DNA of 46,339 nucleotides from Deltaproteobacteria bacterium (lineage in GTDB: Bacteria > Desulfobacterota > DSM-4660 > Desulfatiglandales > HGW-15): the NCBI GenBank assembly GCA_016931115.1, contig JAFGFM010000134.1, positions 1 to 46,339 on the forward strand, given 5' to 3'. The position numbers and the translations under genes were made by a program. The notes under the pieces are model-generated. The model searched no databases. It was not told the origin of the DNA and saw only the letters and a program-made list of their open reading frames with translations. Within the stretch, counting starts at the first letter, position 1, and each line of letters opens with the position of its first letter. Shown here piece after piece: positions 35,836 through 44,829 of the stretch.

Positions 35836-36231
35836 ATGATCGGGGCCGCAAACTTTATGAACGAACTTACTCTTGACGAAATACGACAAAAATTAGTTGC
35901 AGCATATTCAGGCAACGAGGAAGAAGAACAATATTTTATTGATAGAATAAACGATTTCAATATGTTGTTGAGGTTATTGGTTATTTGTGCATCTCATTAT
36001 AATTACTATTCTGATTCACAGGAACAAGCTGCTTATTATATATCTCTTTTTTCAGGCGAATTAATAAAGGAGGTGTCAGCACTTCTTGTAACTTATGCAA
36101 CCTCATACTTTGTTGAAAGTGCCGACATATCTTTTAAAGCGAAGGCATATTTGATTGAAGCAATTAAGAAGTCTGAAGATTATGATGATATCAGACAATA
36201 TATCGATCTTGATAACTGTAATGATTATTAA
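35836..36231 (+). CDS. Protein of unknown function
   Basis: This 131-residue, mainly helical acidic protein was not recognised. Start could be ATG 35836 or ATG 35857 (MNELTLDEIRQKL); neither has a clear ribosome binding site. The sequence, with NEEEEQYFIDRINDFNMLLRLL and VTYATSYFVESADISFKAKAYLIEAI, suggests a helical bundle. It lies in the AT-rich island after the attC-like array, but no attC-like palindrome was found after its stop. Instead the region 36240-36330 holds repeated ATATGAATAGG(G/T)GTCA units. Confidence 0.5.
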   Translation: MIGAANFMNELTLDEIRQKLVAAYSGNEEEEQYFIDRINDFNMLLRLLVICASHYNYYSDSQEQAAYYISLFSGELIKEVSALLVTYATSYFVESADISFKAKAYLIEAIKKSEDYDDIRQYIDLDNCNDY

Positions 36232-36407
36232 AACAACATATGAATAGGGGTCATATGAAAGCAATATGAATAGGTGTCAAATCTGCCGTTGACTCTTGGA
36301 GTCAAATATGAGTCAAGGGGTCAAAGAGTCGATCAGCGTCAATCCTACACAGTTGACAATGATACTGTCATTGATTGGTACCAAATAATAAATGGAAGTA
36401 AGAACCT

Positions 36408-37013
36408 ATGATAAATCAAAAAATAATTCGTATGCTTGACATCATTTCTCGGGAACTCAATGAAAGACAAGTTCCTTACTCATTAATTGGTGCTTTGGCT
36501 CTTGGTAGTTATGGCTTTCCAAGGTTTACCGCGGATGTTGATATACTGACTGAGAATACTTACAGCGATATCATCTCTGAGCTTATGGAAAATCTAGGGT
36601 ATACATGTTTTCAGAAAACAAAATTATTTGCACAGTTCGATTCTGAAAAAGGTGATTTAGGTAAAGTCGATTTCATGTTTGTATCAACGGATGAAGGTAA
36701 GAATATAATCAAGAGGAGCGCTTTTATTGTAGATGAGCTTATAGGAAGTAACCCTGTTGTTCAGCCGGTAGATTATATAGGGTTAAAATTAATGGCTATT
36801 GCCAATAACCCCACACGGTCAGTTAAAGATATTGTTGATATATTTCAGTGCCTGCAGGTTGTAAAAAATGGGTTGCTCCCCACGACTTTTGAATTGCCTG
36901 ACAGAGAGAGAATATATTATTATGCTGACCATTTCGGATTGCGTGAAAGGGTAGATGATATCTTCAGAAAACTTAATGAAAAAGCAAATGCGCCAGAGGG
37001 CTTTGAGCTATGA
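36408..37013 (+). CDS. Nucleotidyltransferase-fold protein (AbiEii/MNT-like)
   Basis: This 201-residue protein has the pol-beta nucleotidyltransferase signature: helix SLIGALALGS (G33, S34) followed by ADVDIL with the metal aspartates D43 and D45, and a further acidic strand (GKVDFMFV). Stand-alone enzymes of this type include AbiEii-type and MenT-type toxins that modify RNA or protein, as well as non-toxic relatives. It overlaps the next small gene by 4 bases, forming a two-gene unit. A decayed second copy of the unit lies at 38004-38339. The promoter region of about 60 bases is shared by both copies. Confidence 0.75.
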   Translation: MINQKIIRMLDIISRELNERQVPYSLIGALALGSYGFPRFTADVDILTENTYSDIISELMENLGYTCFQKTKLFAQFDSEKGDLGKVDFMFVSTDEGKNIIKRSAFIVDELIGSNPVVQPVDYIGLKLMAIANNPTRSVKDIVDIFQCLQVVKNGLLPTTFELPDRERIYYYADHFGLRERVDDIFRKLNEKANAPEGFEL

Positions 37014-37204
37014 ATAAAGAAATGGAACGTATAGAGCGTGATAGAATGCTTATCAGGGAAATGATAGATGCTTCATTTGAACTTGCCAGAAAAAAGGGGC
37101 GCCATGATCTTGAACCTGGCTGTAACTGCATTTCATGCATCAATAAACGAAAGCGAATTATGGAGAATGCCGGAGAGAATGACGAGTGGAAGTACACGCT
37201 TTGA
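37010..37204 (+). CDS. Small Cys-motif partner of the nucleotidyltransferase
   Basis: This 64-residue basic-acidic protein overlaps the nucleotidyltransferase stop codon (ATGA), so the two are translationally coupled. It begins with a charged helix (MNKEMERIERDRMLIREMIDAS) and ends with a CNCISC cluster and KRKRIMENAGENDEWKYTL. The family was not recognised. Conservation of the coding sense in a second, frameshifted copy (38142 onward) supports that it is a real gene. A possible role is antitoxin or accessory factor, by context only. Confidence 0.55.
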   Translation: MNKEMERIERDRMLIREMIDASFELARKKGRHDLEPGCNCISCINKRKRIMENAGENDEWKYTL

Positions 37205-37254
37205 TATCCTCCTTGTTTCCATGATCACTGTAGGAGAAAGAAGAAACATCTTTC

Positions 37255-37611
37255 CTAAAGCAGATCGAAAACGATTTTCAGAGCTTCATCAATTTTTTCC
37301 AAAAAGTTCTCTTCCAACTCTCCTCGTATTTTGACCAGTCGAGCCCGATGATCAATGGGACGTGTCTGCAGGCAATCTGCCACAGATTTCTTGATTAATC
37401 CATTTTTAGCAGATGGGATTATTTCAACATTTGTGATGATACTGGCTTTTCTATCAGTCCATTCAGTTAATGGAACTACCTGGATAACCGGTACCCGCTC
37501 ATTATAGATGTTGTTTGTAACAATAACACATGGTCTGATCTTTCCGGTTTCCGAACCCCTGGTTGGATCAAGATTCACATCAATAACCATTCCTCTCTTT
37601 AATGTGTTCAT
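37255..37611 (-). CDS. MazF/PemK-type endoribonuclease toxin
   Basis: Start set at ATG 37611, which overlaps the antitoxin stop (ATGA); eleven upstream in-frame codons lie inside the antitoxin gene. The 118-residue product has the MazF fold signature: MKRGxV-type start (LKRGMVIDVNLDPTRGSETGKIRPCVIVTN), VVPLTEW, and ADCLQTRPIDHRARLVKIRGEL. MazF toxins cut RNA at short single-stranded motifs. Full-length. The upstream ribbon-helix-helix gene is its likely antitoxin. Confidence 0.9.
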   Translation of the reverse strand: MNTLKRGMVIDVNLDPTRGSETGKIRPCVIVTNNIYNERVPVIQVVPLTEWTDRKASIITNVEIIPSAKNGLIKKSVADCLQTRPIDHRARLVKIRGELEENFLEKIDEALKIVFDLL

Positions 37612-37841
37612 GCCGTCCACTCTGATAATGATGCATCTGTCCATTCCTTTGTTTCATCATCTTCTTCATAGACTTCGGCATATAAAGTGGCCGACTCCAT
37701 CAAACGCTGCTTAGCCAATTCTGAAGACAAATGATCAAGTGCAGCACGTACTACGTCGCTTTTATCCTTAAATCCATATTGCTTATATTGCTCAATAAAC
37801 TCGATATGTGATTCTTTAATAGTAAATTTGGCCTGAATCAT
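37608..37841 (-). CDS. Ribbon-helix-helix antitoxin of the MazF-type toxin
   Basis: Start set at ATG 37841, which has a strong GGAGGG site; the longer frame has none. The 77-residue product begins with a ribbon-helix-helix DNA-binding motif (MIQAKFTIKESHIEFIEQYKQYGFKDKSDVVRAALDHL) and ends with an acidic toxin-binding tail (EVYEEDDETKEWTDASLSEWTA). Such antitoxins bind and inhibit the toxin and repress the operon. The stop overlaps the toxin start. Confidence 0.85.
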   Translation of the reverse strand: MIQAKFTIKESHIEFIEQYKQYGFKDKSDVVRAALDHLSSELAKQRLMESATLYAEVYEEDDETKEWTDASLSEWTA

Positions 37842-37884
37842 TGCGCCCTCCAAATAAGCCTTTATATTAACCCTATTTTTGGGG

Positions 37885-37916
37885 CCTATTATAGGGCCTA
37901 AGCAGTAAACTGTCAA
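37885..37916 (-). promoter_or_regulatory. Antitoxin-toxin promoter with operator palindrome
   Basis: On the minus strand, TTGACA (37911-37916) and TATAAT (37888-37893) are 17 bases apart, a perfect sigma-70 promoter. The -10 box lies inside the palindrome CCTATAATAGG (37885-37895, arms CCTAT and ATAGG around one base), extended by GGCC on both sides. Binding of the antitoxin there would block RNA polymerase, giving autorepression. Confidence 0.75.
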
Positions 37917-38003
37917 AGCCTTTTCCTTTAAAAGCATCATCTTTCTGGCAATTTGTCCGGCTCAGCCTTGATTGTAGGAAGACGATAGGTGTCACAACCG
38001 CAC

Positions 38004-38339
38004 CTACACAGTTTACAATGATGCTATAATTGTCTGGTATCAGATAATAATAAAGGAAGCTAAGAACCTATGATAATCAAAATATAATTCGTATGCTTGA
38101 CATTATTTCTCGGGAACTCAATTCAGAAGGCTTTGTGAATTATGAATAATGATAGAGAACGTATAGAACGCGATAAAAGGCTTATCAGGGAAATGATAGA
38201 TGCTTCATGGGAACTTGCCAAAAAAAAGGGCTACATGACCTTGAGCCATGCTGTAACTGCATTTCATGCATCAATAAACGAAAACGAATCATGGAGGATA
38301 CAGGGGATAACGACGAGTGGAAGTACACGCTTTGATTGC
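38004..38339 (+). pseudogene. Decayed duplicate of the nucleotidyltransferase unit
   Basis: This stretch repeats the region 36346-37204: the promoter-side bases (CCTACACAGTTTACAATGAT), the first codons of the nucleotidyltransferase (CGTATGCTTGACATTATTTC), then a jump that removes nearly the whole gene, then the small partner gene from its start. The partner copy has lost one base in its A-run (AAAAAAAA at 38219-38226), which shifts the frame before the cysteine cluster. It is therefore non-functional. The toxin-antitoxin module lies between the two copies. Confidence 0.75.
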
Positions 38340-38408
38340 CCCTTGTTCCCATGGTCACCGCGGGAACAAGAATAAACAAGCAAGCCGGGGAATATCCTAA
38401 TCAAAAAC

Positions 38409-38488
38409 CGTCATTCCAGTGCAGACGGGAATCCATTTTAGATTTTAAAAGCTAAAGCCAATGGATGCCCGCCTTCGCGAGCATGACG
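38409..38488. repeat. Palindromic repeat of the CGTCATTCC type
   Basis: Left end CGTCATTCCAGTGCAGACGG and right end CCGCCTTCGCGAGCATGACG (both about 20 bases) are imperfect inverted repeats around an AT-rich loop. It is a second copy of the inner element at 10027-10130. The gene-free stretch 38340-38731 also holds the repeat at 38512. Confidence 0.55.
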
Positions 38489-38511
38489 ACATAATATTTT
38501 GTTCTAAATAT

Positions 38512-38542
38512 AACTTTGTGTTCTTCGCGTCTTCGCGGTTAA
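38512..38542. repeat. Short-period TTCGCG-type repeat
   Basis: The run TTTGTGTTCTTCGCGTCTTCGCGGTTAA resembles the CTCCGTG-type repeats at 24126 and 44801, with T-rich changes. Confidence 0.4.
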
Positions 38543-38731
38543 TCTTTTCCTTGTCCCCTTTTTCTTCTTTTTAGAGGATCCCAAATATTTTGCATTGACA
38601 ATGGTTTTATTTTAGATTCAAAATTAATTTAAAATTTAGTAATATATGACGCATATAATATAAATATTGGCTTTCCATAGTGCATTTTATGACACAGAGG
38701 CAATAGAAAGCTATCAGGATGGAGGTTTATT

Positions 38732-41179
38732 TTGTATCAATTCAGACCGGTAACAGATCGAATGCGCACCATGTATGAAGCGATTCGTGAGCGAATATAT
38801 CATGTAGACCCGGAACGATCACTTATCGTTACAGAAGCAAGTAAAAAACACGAGAATGTTATCCCTGTTCTCAGGTACCCGATGATCTTCCGCGAGATGT
38901 GCGAAAAGATGACCCTGAGAGTCGAAGACTTTGAAATCCTGGTGGCAAACAACAGTAAATATTTTTGCGGTACTATAATCAATCCCATCTGGGGCGGAGG
39001 TGAGATATACTTGAACCCTGTGGATAAGGGCGAATGGAAAATGGGCGATGACGGCTATTATCACAATTCCGCTACTGATGAGCTTCGAATGATTATGAGT
39101 CAGAAAGACTATGACGAGCTGAATTCAGTTCGTGAGTACTGGAAGAACCGCACGTTTACCAGTCTGGCAGACGCATGGCAGCCGGAGGGGTATGATGAAC
39201 TGGCGAATCTTGCAGTTCGTGACTTTGGAAAGGAGGCCCCGCTTATTCTGATGCCTCCAGGTCACATGACACCCGGATATTCAAAAATATTGAATACAGG
39301 CTATGCCGCCATCTCTAAACGGGCAAGAGACTGGATGGATGCACACAGGAACAATCTTATGGGTGAGGACGTAGAGAAATATATTTTCTACTCTTCTGTG
39401 GAAATATCCTGTAGTGGCGCTACAACCCTTCTCAAACGATACGGGCAGGCATGCCTTGATAAAGCTGCTAAATGCAGTGACCTAAAGCGTAAAGCGGAGC
39501 TCACCCAGATGGGTGAAAACCTGACATGGATCTCCGAGAACCCTGTTCGTACCTTCTGGCAGGCCTGCCAGGCCGCGCTGCTTTATGAAATGATGATATC
39601 AATGGCCGGTGTAAATGATATCGGCTCCTTTGGTCGCTTTGATCAGTATACCTGGCCCTTTTTAAAAAAGGACCTTGAAGAAGGTAGTATCACCATGGAC
39701 CAGGCACAGGAGATTGTCGACTGCTTTTTCATGAAGGTAAACAGCTTTTATAATGGAGGTATAGGTCCGCTTGTTCCAATAATCGGCATCGGCAATACCT
39801 ACCTTCATACTACCATCGGCGGCGTAGATCCGGATACAGGTGAGGACGCCAGCAACCCGGTCACCTACATGACCCTCGAAACATTAGGCCGGCTCAGCCT
39901 GCATGATCCGACAGTTTCTCTTCGTGTACATAAAAACACGCCCGATAAGCTGTGGGAGTGCGCCATTACTGTAAACAAACAGGTGGGAGGTCTGCCGCTC
40001 TACCAGAACGATGACGTGATCATCCCCGGCATTATGAAGGAACTTGGATTCAGCCTGCGCGATGCGAGGGATTATGCGCTTATCGGGTGCCAGGAGATTA
40101 CAGGTTCAGGTAATGACTATGCCGCAGGAAGCGGGATATCCCCGCCCAGCGGATACCTGCATTACAGCTCTATGTTTAACATGGCAATCAACGATGGTAT
40201 TAACCCCTATAACGGCGAACAATGCCCCATCCACACAGGGTATTTGTACGATATGAAGTCCATTGATGAAGTTAAGGAGGCTTTTACCGCTGTTGCCCGT
40301 TATATCGTAAGGGCGCAGGTGTCCATTGACAATTATCTTGAATATATTTTTATGAATAATATGATCTTCCCTATTGTCTCCATGTCAGTAGATGGCTGTA
40401 TGGAAAGCGGAAAAGATATCTCATGCGGAGGAGCCAAATACAACTCATACGGCGGAACCGCTGTGGGCCTGGCCACCATCGCGGACTCAATCACTGCCAT
40501 TAAATACATGTGTTTTGACAAAAAAAAGTGCACAACACGCGAGCTCTACAATGCGGTTATGGCCAACTGGGAGGGATACGAGTCCCTTCGTCAAATCATC
40601 ATAAACGAGGTGCCGCACTTCGGCAATACCGACCCTTATGCAGACATGGAGATGAAGTGGGTAACAGATACCTATTATAATGTCTGCAAAGATTGTTACA
40701 GCACCAGGTCGAAAATCTATAAGGCCGGCATGTACAGCGCGGCTAACCATGTTGCACAGGGTTACCATACCTGGGCCACACCGGACGGTCGAAAGGCGGG
40801 TACGCCGATCGCCGACGCTGCTTCTCCTGTTCAGGGGAGGGACAAGCTCGGACCGACAGCCGTGCTTCAATCCGCTCTCTGCTATGACCATAGAAAATTT
40901 ATGGACGGTATGGCGCTGAATGTACGAATCCATCCCTCGGTACTCGACCGGGAAGATGGAATCGCAAAGGTGCGTGACATGACAAAGACATATCTGAATT
41001 CAGGCGGAATGGAAATACAGTATAATATAGTATCCTCCGACACCATGCGCGCAGCACAGTCGGACCCGGAGACCTATCGCGATCTTGTCGTGCGCATTGC
41101 AGGCTTTTCCGCCTATTTTGTGGAGCTTTCTATCGACTGCCAGAATGATCTTATTTCACGTACTGAAAATTATTTGTAG
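38732..41179 (+). CDS. Orphan glycyl radical enzyme
   Basis: This 815-residue enzyme of the pyruvate formate-lyase/glycerol dehydratase superfamily has the thiyl cysteine C453 in LIGCQEITGSG, followed by E455 (the CxE motif of dehydratases and C-X lyases), and the glycyl radical loop RIAGFSAYFVELSIDCQNDLISRTE with G791. Substrate is unknown: GCQE differs from the GCVEP of choline lyase and glycerol dehydratase. No radical SAM activase is adjacent, although such enzymes need one. The start is TTG at 38732, supported by GGAGG eight bases upstream; no nearer ATG fits. A possible TTGACA box is at 38595. It lies just after the accessory island. Confidence 0.85.
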   Translation: MYQFRPVTDRMRTMYEAIRERIYHVDPERSLIVTEASKKHENVIPVLRYPMIFREMCEKMTLRVEDFEILVANNSKYFCGTIINPIWGGGEIYLNPVDKGEWKMGDDGYYHNSATDELRMIMSQKDYDELNSVREYWKNRTFTSLADAWQPEGYDELANLAVRDFGKEAPLILMPPGHMTPGYSKILNTGYAAISKRARDWMDAHRNNLMGEDVEKYIFYSSVEISCSGATTLLKRYGQACLDKAAKCSDLKRKAELTQMGENLTWISENPVRTFWQACQAALLYEMMISMAGVNDIGSFGRFDQYTWPFLKKDLEEGSITMDQAQEIVDCFFMKVNSFYNGGIGPLVPIIGIGNTYLHTTIGGVDPDTGEDASNPVTYMTLETLGRLSLHDPTVSLRVHKNTPDKLWECAITVNKQVGGLPLYQNDDVIIPGIMKELGFSLRDARDYALIGCQEITGSGNDYAAGSGISPPSGYLHYSSMFNMAINDGINPYNGEQCPIHTGYLYDMKSIDEVKEAFTAVARYIVRAQVSIDNYLEYIFMNNMIFPIVSMSVDGCMESGKDISCGGAKYNSYGGTAVGLATIADSITAIKYMCFDKKKCTTRELYNAVMANWEGYESLRQIIINEVPHFGNTDPYADMEMKWVTDTYYNVCKDCYSTRSKIYKAGMYSAANHVAQGYHTWATPDGRKAGTPIADAASPVQGRDKLGPTAVLQSALCYDHRKFMDGMALNVRIHPSVLDREDGIAKVRDMTKTYLNSGGMEIQYNIVSSDTMRAAQSDPETYRDLVVRIAGFSAYFVELSIDCQNDLISRTENYL

Positions 41180-41241
41180 TCTGTAAAAGATCGGAGCAAC
41201 AGCCCGTTGACATTTAACAGTTTTGAATAAAAACTAAATTC

Positions 41242-44200
41242 TCATCTTTTATACCTGTCCAGAAACCCGATCCACTGGGCATTCACATTTATGGAGCCAA
41301 AGTCCATATCCACCTTCCCTTTAATGATATATGGCCTTGCGGCATTCAGCATATGGCAGTAGGTGTTGTACACCTTTGGGAAAAACACGGTTTCATATAT
41401 GCCGGTTGTATCCTCAAATGAAACGAATTTCATCTGGTCACCCTCCTTTGTCATTACAGTTTTACCTGTTACAAGCCAGCCTGTCATGGTTACATATCTC
41501 CCCACACAGTTATGTAGATCCTTTGCCTGTACATAATGAATCTTAGTCAGAAGATCGTTATAGAGTTCAAGCGGGTGCATGGAAAGTATAAAGCCCAGCG
41601 CCTCTGATTCATGCTTGAGCATCACCTGTTTTGAATATTCCTGTTGGTTCAGGGCAGGCTTGATTGTGGCAGGCGCCGGCCTTTTATTGTAATCAAACAG
41701 GGTTGGGATTGATGCACCTTCATCCTTATCAAAAAACTCAAGTGCCTGCAAGATAAGCCCCGGCCTGTTGATGTTGCCCGCAATACTGTCAAGGCATCCT
41801 GCCTTTACGAGTATCTTTACATCCTGCAGGTGAATATGGCCTGACATGCGCCTTAAAAAATCATTAAAGGATACAAACAGGCCATTTTTATTCCGCTCAT
41901 GGATGATTGAATCCTTTGCATCTGTTGAGAGTTCACTTATCTGCATGAATCCTATTCTTATAGATTTGTCTTTCCCTGCGTATTTTATTTCGCTTGAATT
42001 GATATCGGGCGGTTGTATTGTAATACCCATACGTCTCGCCTCGGAGATATACCCATAGGTGGAGTAGTATCCCCCACCGTTTGAGATAACAGAGGCCATG
42101 AACTCGGCAGGGTAATGTGCCCTTAACCATGCTGATTTGTATGCCACCATGGTGTAACTTGCCGAATGGGGCTTACAGAAGCTGTAACCGTCAAACCCCA
42201 TTATCATCTCCCACACCTGATCAATTATATCCCTTGTTACCCCCTTTTCAGATGCACCTTTTATAAACCTCTCATGAAAATCCCTTAATTTTTTCTCACG
42301 GTTTTTTTTACTTACCACCTTCCTCAGCATGTCTGCCTCAGCGGCATCAAAACCTGCCATGTATATGGCCGCCTGGCTCAACTGCTCCTGAAAGACCATA
42401 ATGCCAAGTGTCTCATCCAGCACAGGCGCCATAAGAGGATGAACATGCCCCCATGGTGCGCCGTGAAGCCGTGAAACCCATGCGCGTATACACTGGTTGG
42501 ATGCAGGCCTTATAATGGATGTAACAACCACATTCAGGTGAAAATGGTCCATTTTAATATAGTCACCGAATGGAATCCCGCTCGCCACCTTTGTAAGCAC
42601 CTGCCTTGTGGCAGGGCTCTCAAAATAGAACACCCCGAATGTATCGCCTTTGTAAAATATCTTCACTGTTTCAGGGTCATCTATTGGGTTCCAGTTGGCA
42701 TAGTCTATCTTTACACCATAGTTTTTTTCTACAAGGGCAATGGCATCCCGTATAACTGCAAGGCTCCTGTTGCCTAAGATATCTATTTTTACAAGCCCTG
42801 CCTCCTCTACAGAGTCCTTTTCCCACTGGAGCACCTGAACCCCGTTTGCAGATATCTCGACCGGGCAGTAGCGCCTGATTTCATCCGGCACAATCACCAC
42901 ACCGCCGCAGTGGACAGAGAGGTGATTAAGATGATTTTCAAGCTGGACAGCTGTTTCAATTATTTGATTCCACGGGGTGGTAAACTCTACGCCCCTCATC
43001 TTTGGATGATCCTTTAACCCCTCCCATACATCCTTAAGACGCCATGCAAAGCCGATCCTCTCTGTTACAGTGCCGATCTCCTGCTCAGTAAGCCCGAACA
43101 CCTTTGCCACCTCCCTTATTGCAGAGCGTGCTCCAAAGGTGTTGTGATTTGCCACCATAGCGGTCTTTTTATTCCCATGATGTGAAAAAAGGTAGTCCAG
43201 CACCTGCTCGCGTTCATCCCAGGCAAAGTCTATATCTATATCAGGCGGATCAACCCTGCCCGGATTAAGAAAGCGCTCAAAAAAGAGGTTATGCCTTATG
43301 GGGTCAACATGGGTTATCCCAAGGGCATATGAGACAATGGATGCAGCAGCGCTACCCCTGCCGCATGAACGGGGGCTCTTTTTTGCCAGGTCTGCCACAA
43401 CAAGGAAATAGTGGCTGAAATTCTTTTCGGATATGATCCGCATCTCATGGTCAATGCGCGCCCTGACCTTTTCTGTAATCTCGCCATAACGCCTCTTGCA
43501 CCCCTCTATTGTTGCCTTATAAAGCGTGTCAAAGGCCTGTTTATCGTTCATGTTCTCAAAGGAAGGAAAGGTGAGGCTGAATATATCCCACTCCCTCATG
43601 CACTCATTAGCCACCTTAGCCGTATTTGCGATTGCATCAGGCACATGGGGAAAGTGGTCAACCATGGCCTGGGCAGAACAGAAAAAATTATGTTCAAGGC
43701 AGCAGTCCGCCTTTTTAAGACGGGAGAGCTTTGTGTTAAGGGCTATTGCCCTTAACACCCTGTGGAGTGGATATTGTTCTTTGTTAATAAGATATACCCT
43801 GTTTGTGGCAATGGGCGGGAGACTGTACTCCCTTGCAAAGGCAAGGCACTTATGCATACTGTACCCTGGCGACATCTCAACATAGAGGTCTGTATTCGAA
43901 TCACGCCTGAGTGTCTTAAGCAGCCTGAAATCATCTGAGAATATTATGAGCCCGTTTCTGTTTTCCCTTAGCGCATCAGCCAGTTCAAATCCCTTATGAC
44001 ACTGCCTGGCAGAGATGATCCTGCACAGGTTTGAGTACCCTTCCCTGCTCTTCACCAGAAGGAGCGCCCTGCTGTTATCTGTTGTTATCTCGCTTCCGAC
44101 AATGGGCCTGATATTCATCTCACGCGCTGTTTCAAGAAAAAAGATAAGCCCGTACAGGCCGTTTGTGTCTGTGAGTGCAAAGGTATTCATACCCGTATCA

Positions 44201-44286
44201 AGGGCAGCACGGCAAAGCCCTTCAATGGAGCCAATGCCGCGGCACCTGGAAAAGGAGGAGTGGACGTGAAGATGGATGAAAGCCAT
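41242..44286 (-). CDS. dnaE2: Error-prone DNA polymerase III alpha subunit, DnaE2/ImuC type
   Basis: This 1014-residue C-family polymerase has a PHP domain at the N-terminus (FIHLHVHSSFSRCRG), the palm with catalytic aspartates D349 and D351 in PPDIDIDF, CGRGSAAASIVSYALGITHVDP, and later QLSQAAIYMAGFDAAEADMLRKVVSKK, GYSFCKPHSASYTMVAY, plus a C-terminal OB-fold (about 930-1014). Length fits DnaE2, not replicative DnaE (about 1160). DnaE2 works with an ImuB-type protein in translesion synthesis. An ImuB-like gene lies upstream, separated by the GxxExxY element. The start lacks a clear ribosome binding site, perhaps because the element was inserted there. Confidence 0.9.
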   Translation of the reverse strand: MAFIHLHVHSSFSRCRGIGSIEGLCRAALDTGMNTFALTDTNGLYGLIFFLETAREMNIRPIVGSEITTDNSRALLLVKSREGYSNLCRIISARQCHKGFELADALRENRNGLIIFSDDFRLLKTLRRDSNTDLYVEMSPGYSMHKCLAFAREYSLPPIATNRVYLINKEQYPLHRVLRAIALNTKLSRLKKADCCLEHNFFCSAQAMVDHFPHVPDAIANTAKVANECMREWDIFSLTFPSFENMNDKQAFDTLYKATIEGCKRRYGEITEKVRARIDHEMRIISEKNFSHYFLVVADLAKKSPRSCGRGSAAASIVSYALGITHVDPIRHNLFFERFLNPGRVDPPDIDIDFAWDEREQVLDYLFSHHGNKKTAMVANHNTFGARSAIREVAKVFGLTEQEIGTVTERIGFAWRLKDVWEGLKDHPKMRGVEFTTPWNQIIETAVQLENHLNHLSVHCGGVVIVPDEIRRYCPVEISANGVQVLQWEKDSVEEAGLVKIDILGNRSLAVIRDAIALVEKNYGVKIDYANWNPIDDPETVKIFYKGDTFGVFYFESPATRQVLTKVASGIPFGDYIKMDHFHLNVVVTSIIRPASNQCIRAWVSRLHGAPWGHVHPLMAPVLDETLGIMVFQEQLSQAAIYMAGFDAAEADMLRKVVSKKNREKKLRDFHERFIKGASEKGVTRDIIDQVWEMIMGFDGYSFCKPHSASYTMVAYKSAWLRAHYPAEFMASVISNGGGYYSTYGYISEARRMGITIQPPDINSSEIKYAGKDKSIRIGFMQISELSTDAKDSIIHERNKNGLFVSFNDFLRRMSGHIHLQDVKILVKAGCLDSIAGNINRPGLILQALEFFDKDEGASIPTLFDYNKRPAPATIKPALNQQEYSKQVMLKHESEALGFILSMHPLELYNDLLTKIHYVQAKDLHNCVGRYVTMTGWLVTGKTVMTKEGDQMKFVSFEDTTGIYETVFFPKVYNTYCHMLNAARPYIIKGKVDMDFGSINVNAQWIGFLDRYKR

Positions 44287-44829
44287 GATATCACCACAGA
44301 GACACAGAGATCACAGAGTTTTTATTTTAAAGTATTAATCTTTTTATTCCCTGTCTTAAAACAGGCACATTAAAGTTTATTAAAAGGCCAACCTTAAGGG
44401 CTCTCAATTTTAAATAAGTCAATAATTGTGCCTCATGTATAGGTAACAAACCATCAACAGACTTCAACTCAAGAATAACAATGTTTTCCACCAGAATATC
44501 TATTCTGTATCCACAATCCAGTTTTATACCTTTATATTTGATTGGAAGAGATTGCTGTCTTTCATAATTGATATGGTGCAATTTGAATTCATGACAAATG
44601 CATTCCTCATAGGTAGATTCCAGAAGGCCTGGGCCCAACTCTTTATGTACTTCAATTGCCGCACCAATTATTTGGCCTGTAAGATGATTAATATCCATTC
44701 TATAGCTCCTTACCTTAAAATATAGAATTATTACCAGTTGCGAAGGGAGACATTAATCTAATCGAACAGATGCTTCTCTGTTTGATTAAAACAATCACAC
44801 CCTCTGTGCCCTCCGTGCCTCTGTGGTTA
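44287..44829. mobile_element. GxxExxY cassette bounded by inverted short-period repeats
   Basis: The unit begins with TCACCACAGAGACACAGAGA (from 44291) just upstream of the dnaE2 start and ends with the reverse-complement-like CTCCGTGCCTCTGTGGTTA (44811-44829), which overlaps the imuB stop codon. Arms are about 29 bases with roughly three quarters identity. Between them lies only the GxxExxY gene. The layout suggests an insertion that separated two genes once adjacent. Confidence 0.6.
44327..44698 (-). CDS. GxxExxY protein (PD-(D/E)xK nuclease-like)
   Basis: This 123-residue protein is the short GxxExxY family: [17 protein letters not shown] contains the G-x-x-E-x-x-Y signature, followed by a nuclease-like core with D in [16 protein letters not shown] (D, E and K of a PD-(D/E)xK site) and QLLTYLKL. 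The biological role is unknown. AAGGAG precedes the start. It is flanked on both sides by inverted copies of the short-period repeat. Confidence 0.88.
   Translation of the reverse strand: MDINHLTGQIIGAAIEVHKELGPGLLESTYEECICHEFKLHHINYERQQSLPIKYKGIKLDCGYRIDILVENIVILELKSVDGLLPIHEAQLLTYLKLRALKVGLLINFNVPVLRQGIKRLIL

Noticed and set aside
40487-40933. Minus-strand frame of 148 codons inside the glycyl radical enzyme gene
   Set aside because: It is an antisense shadow of a well-supported gene.
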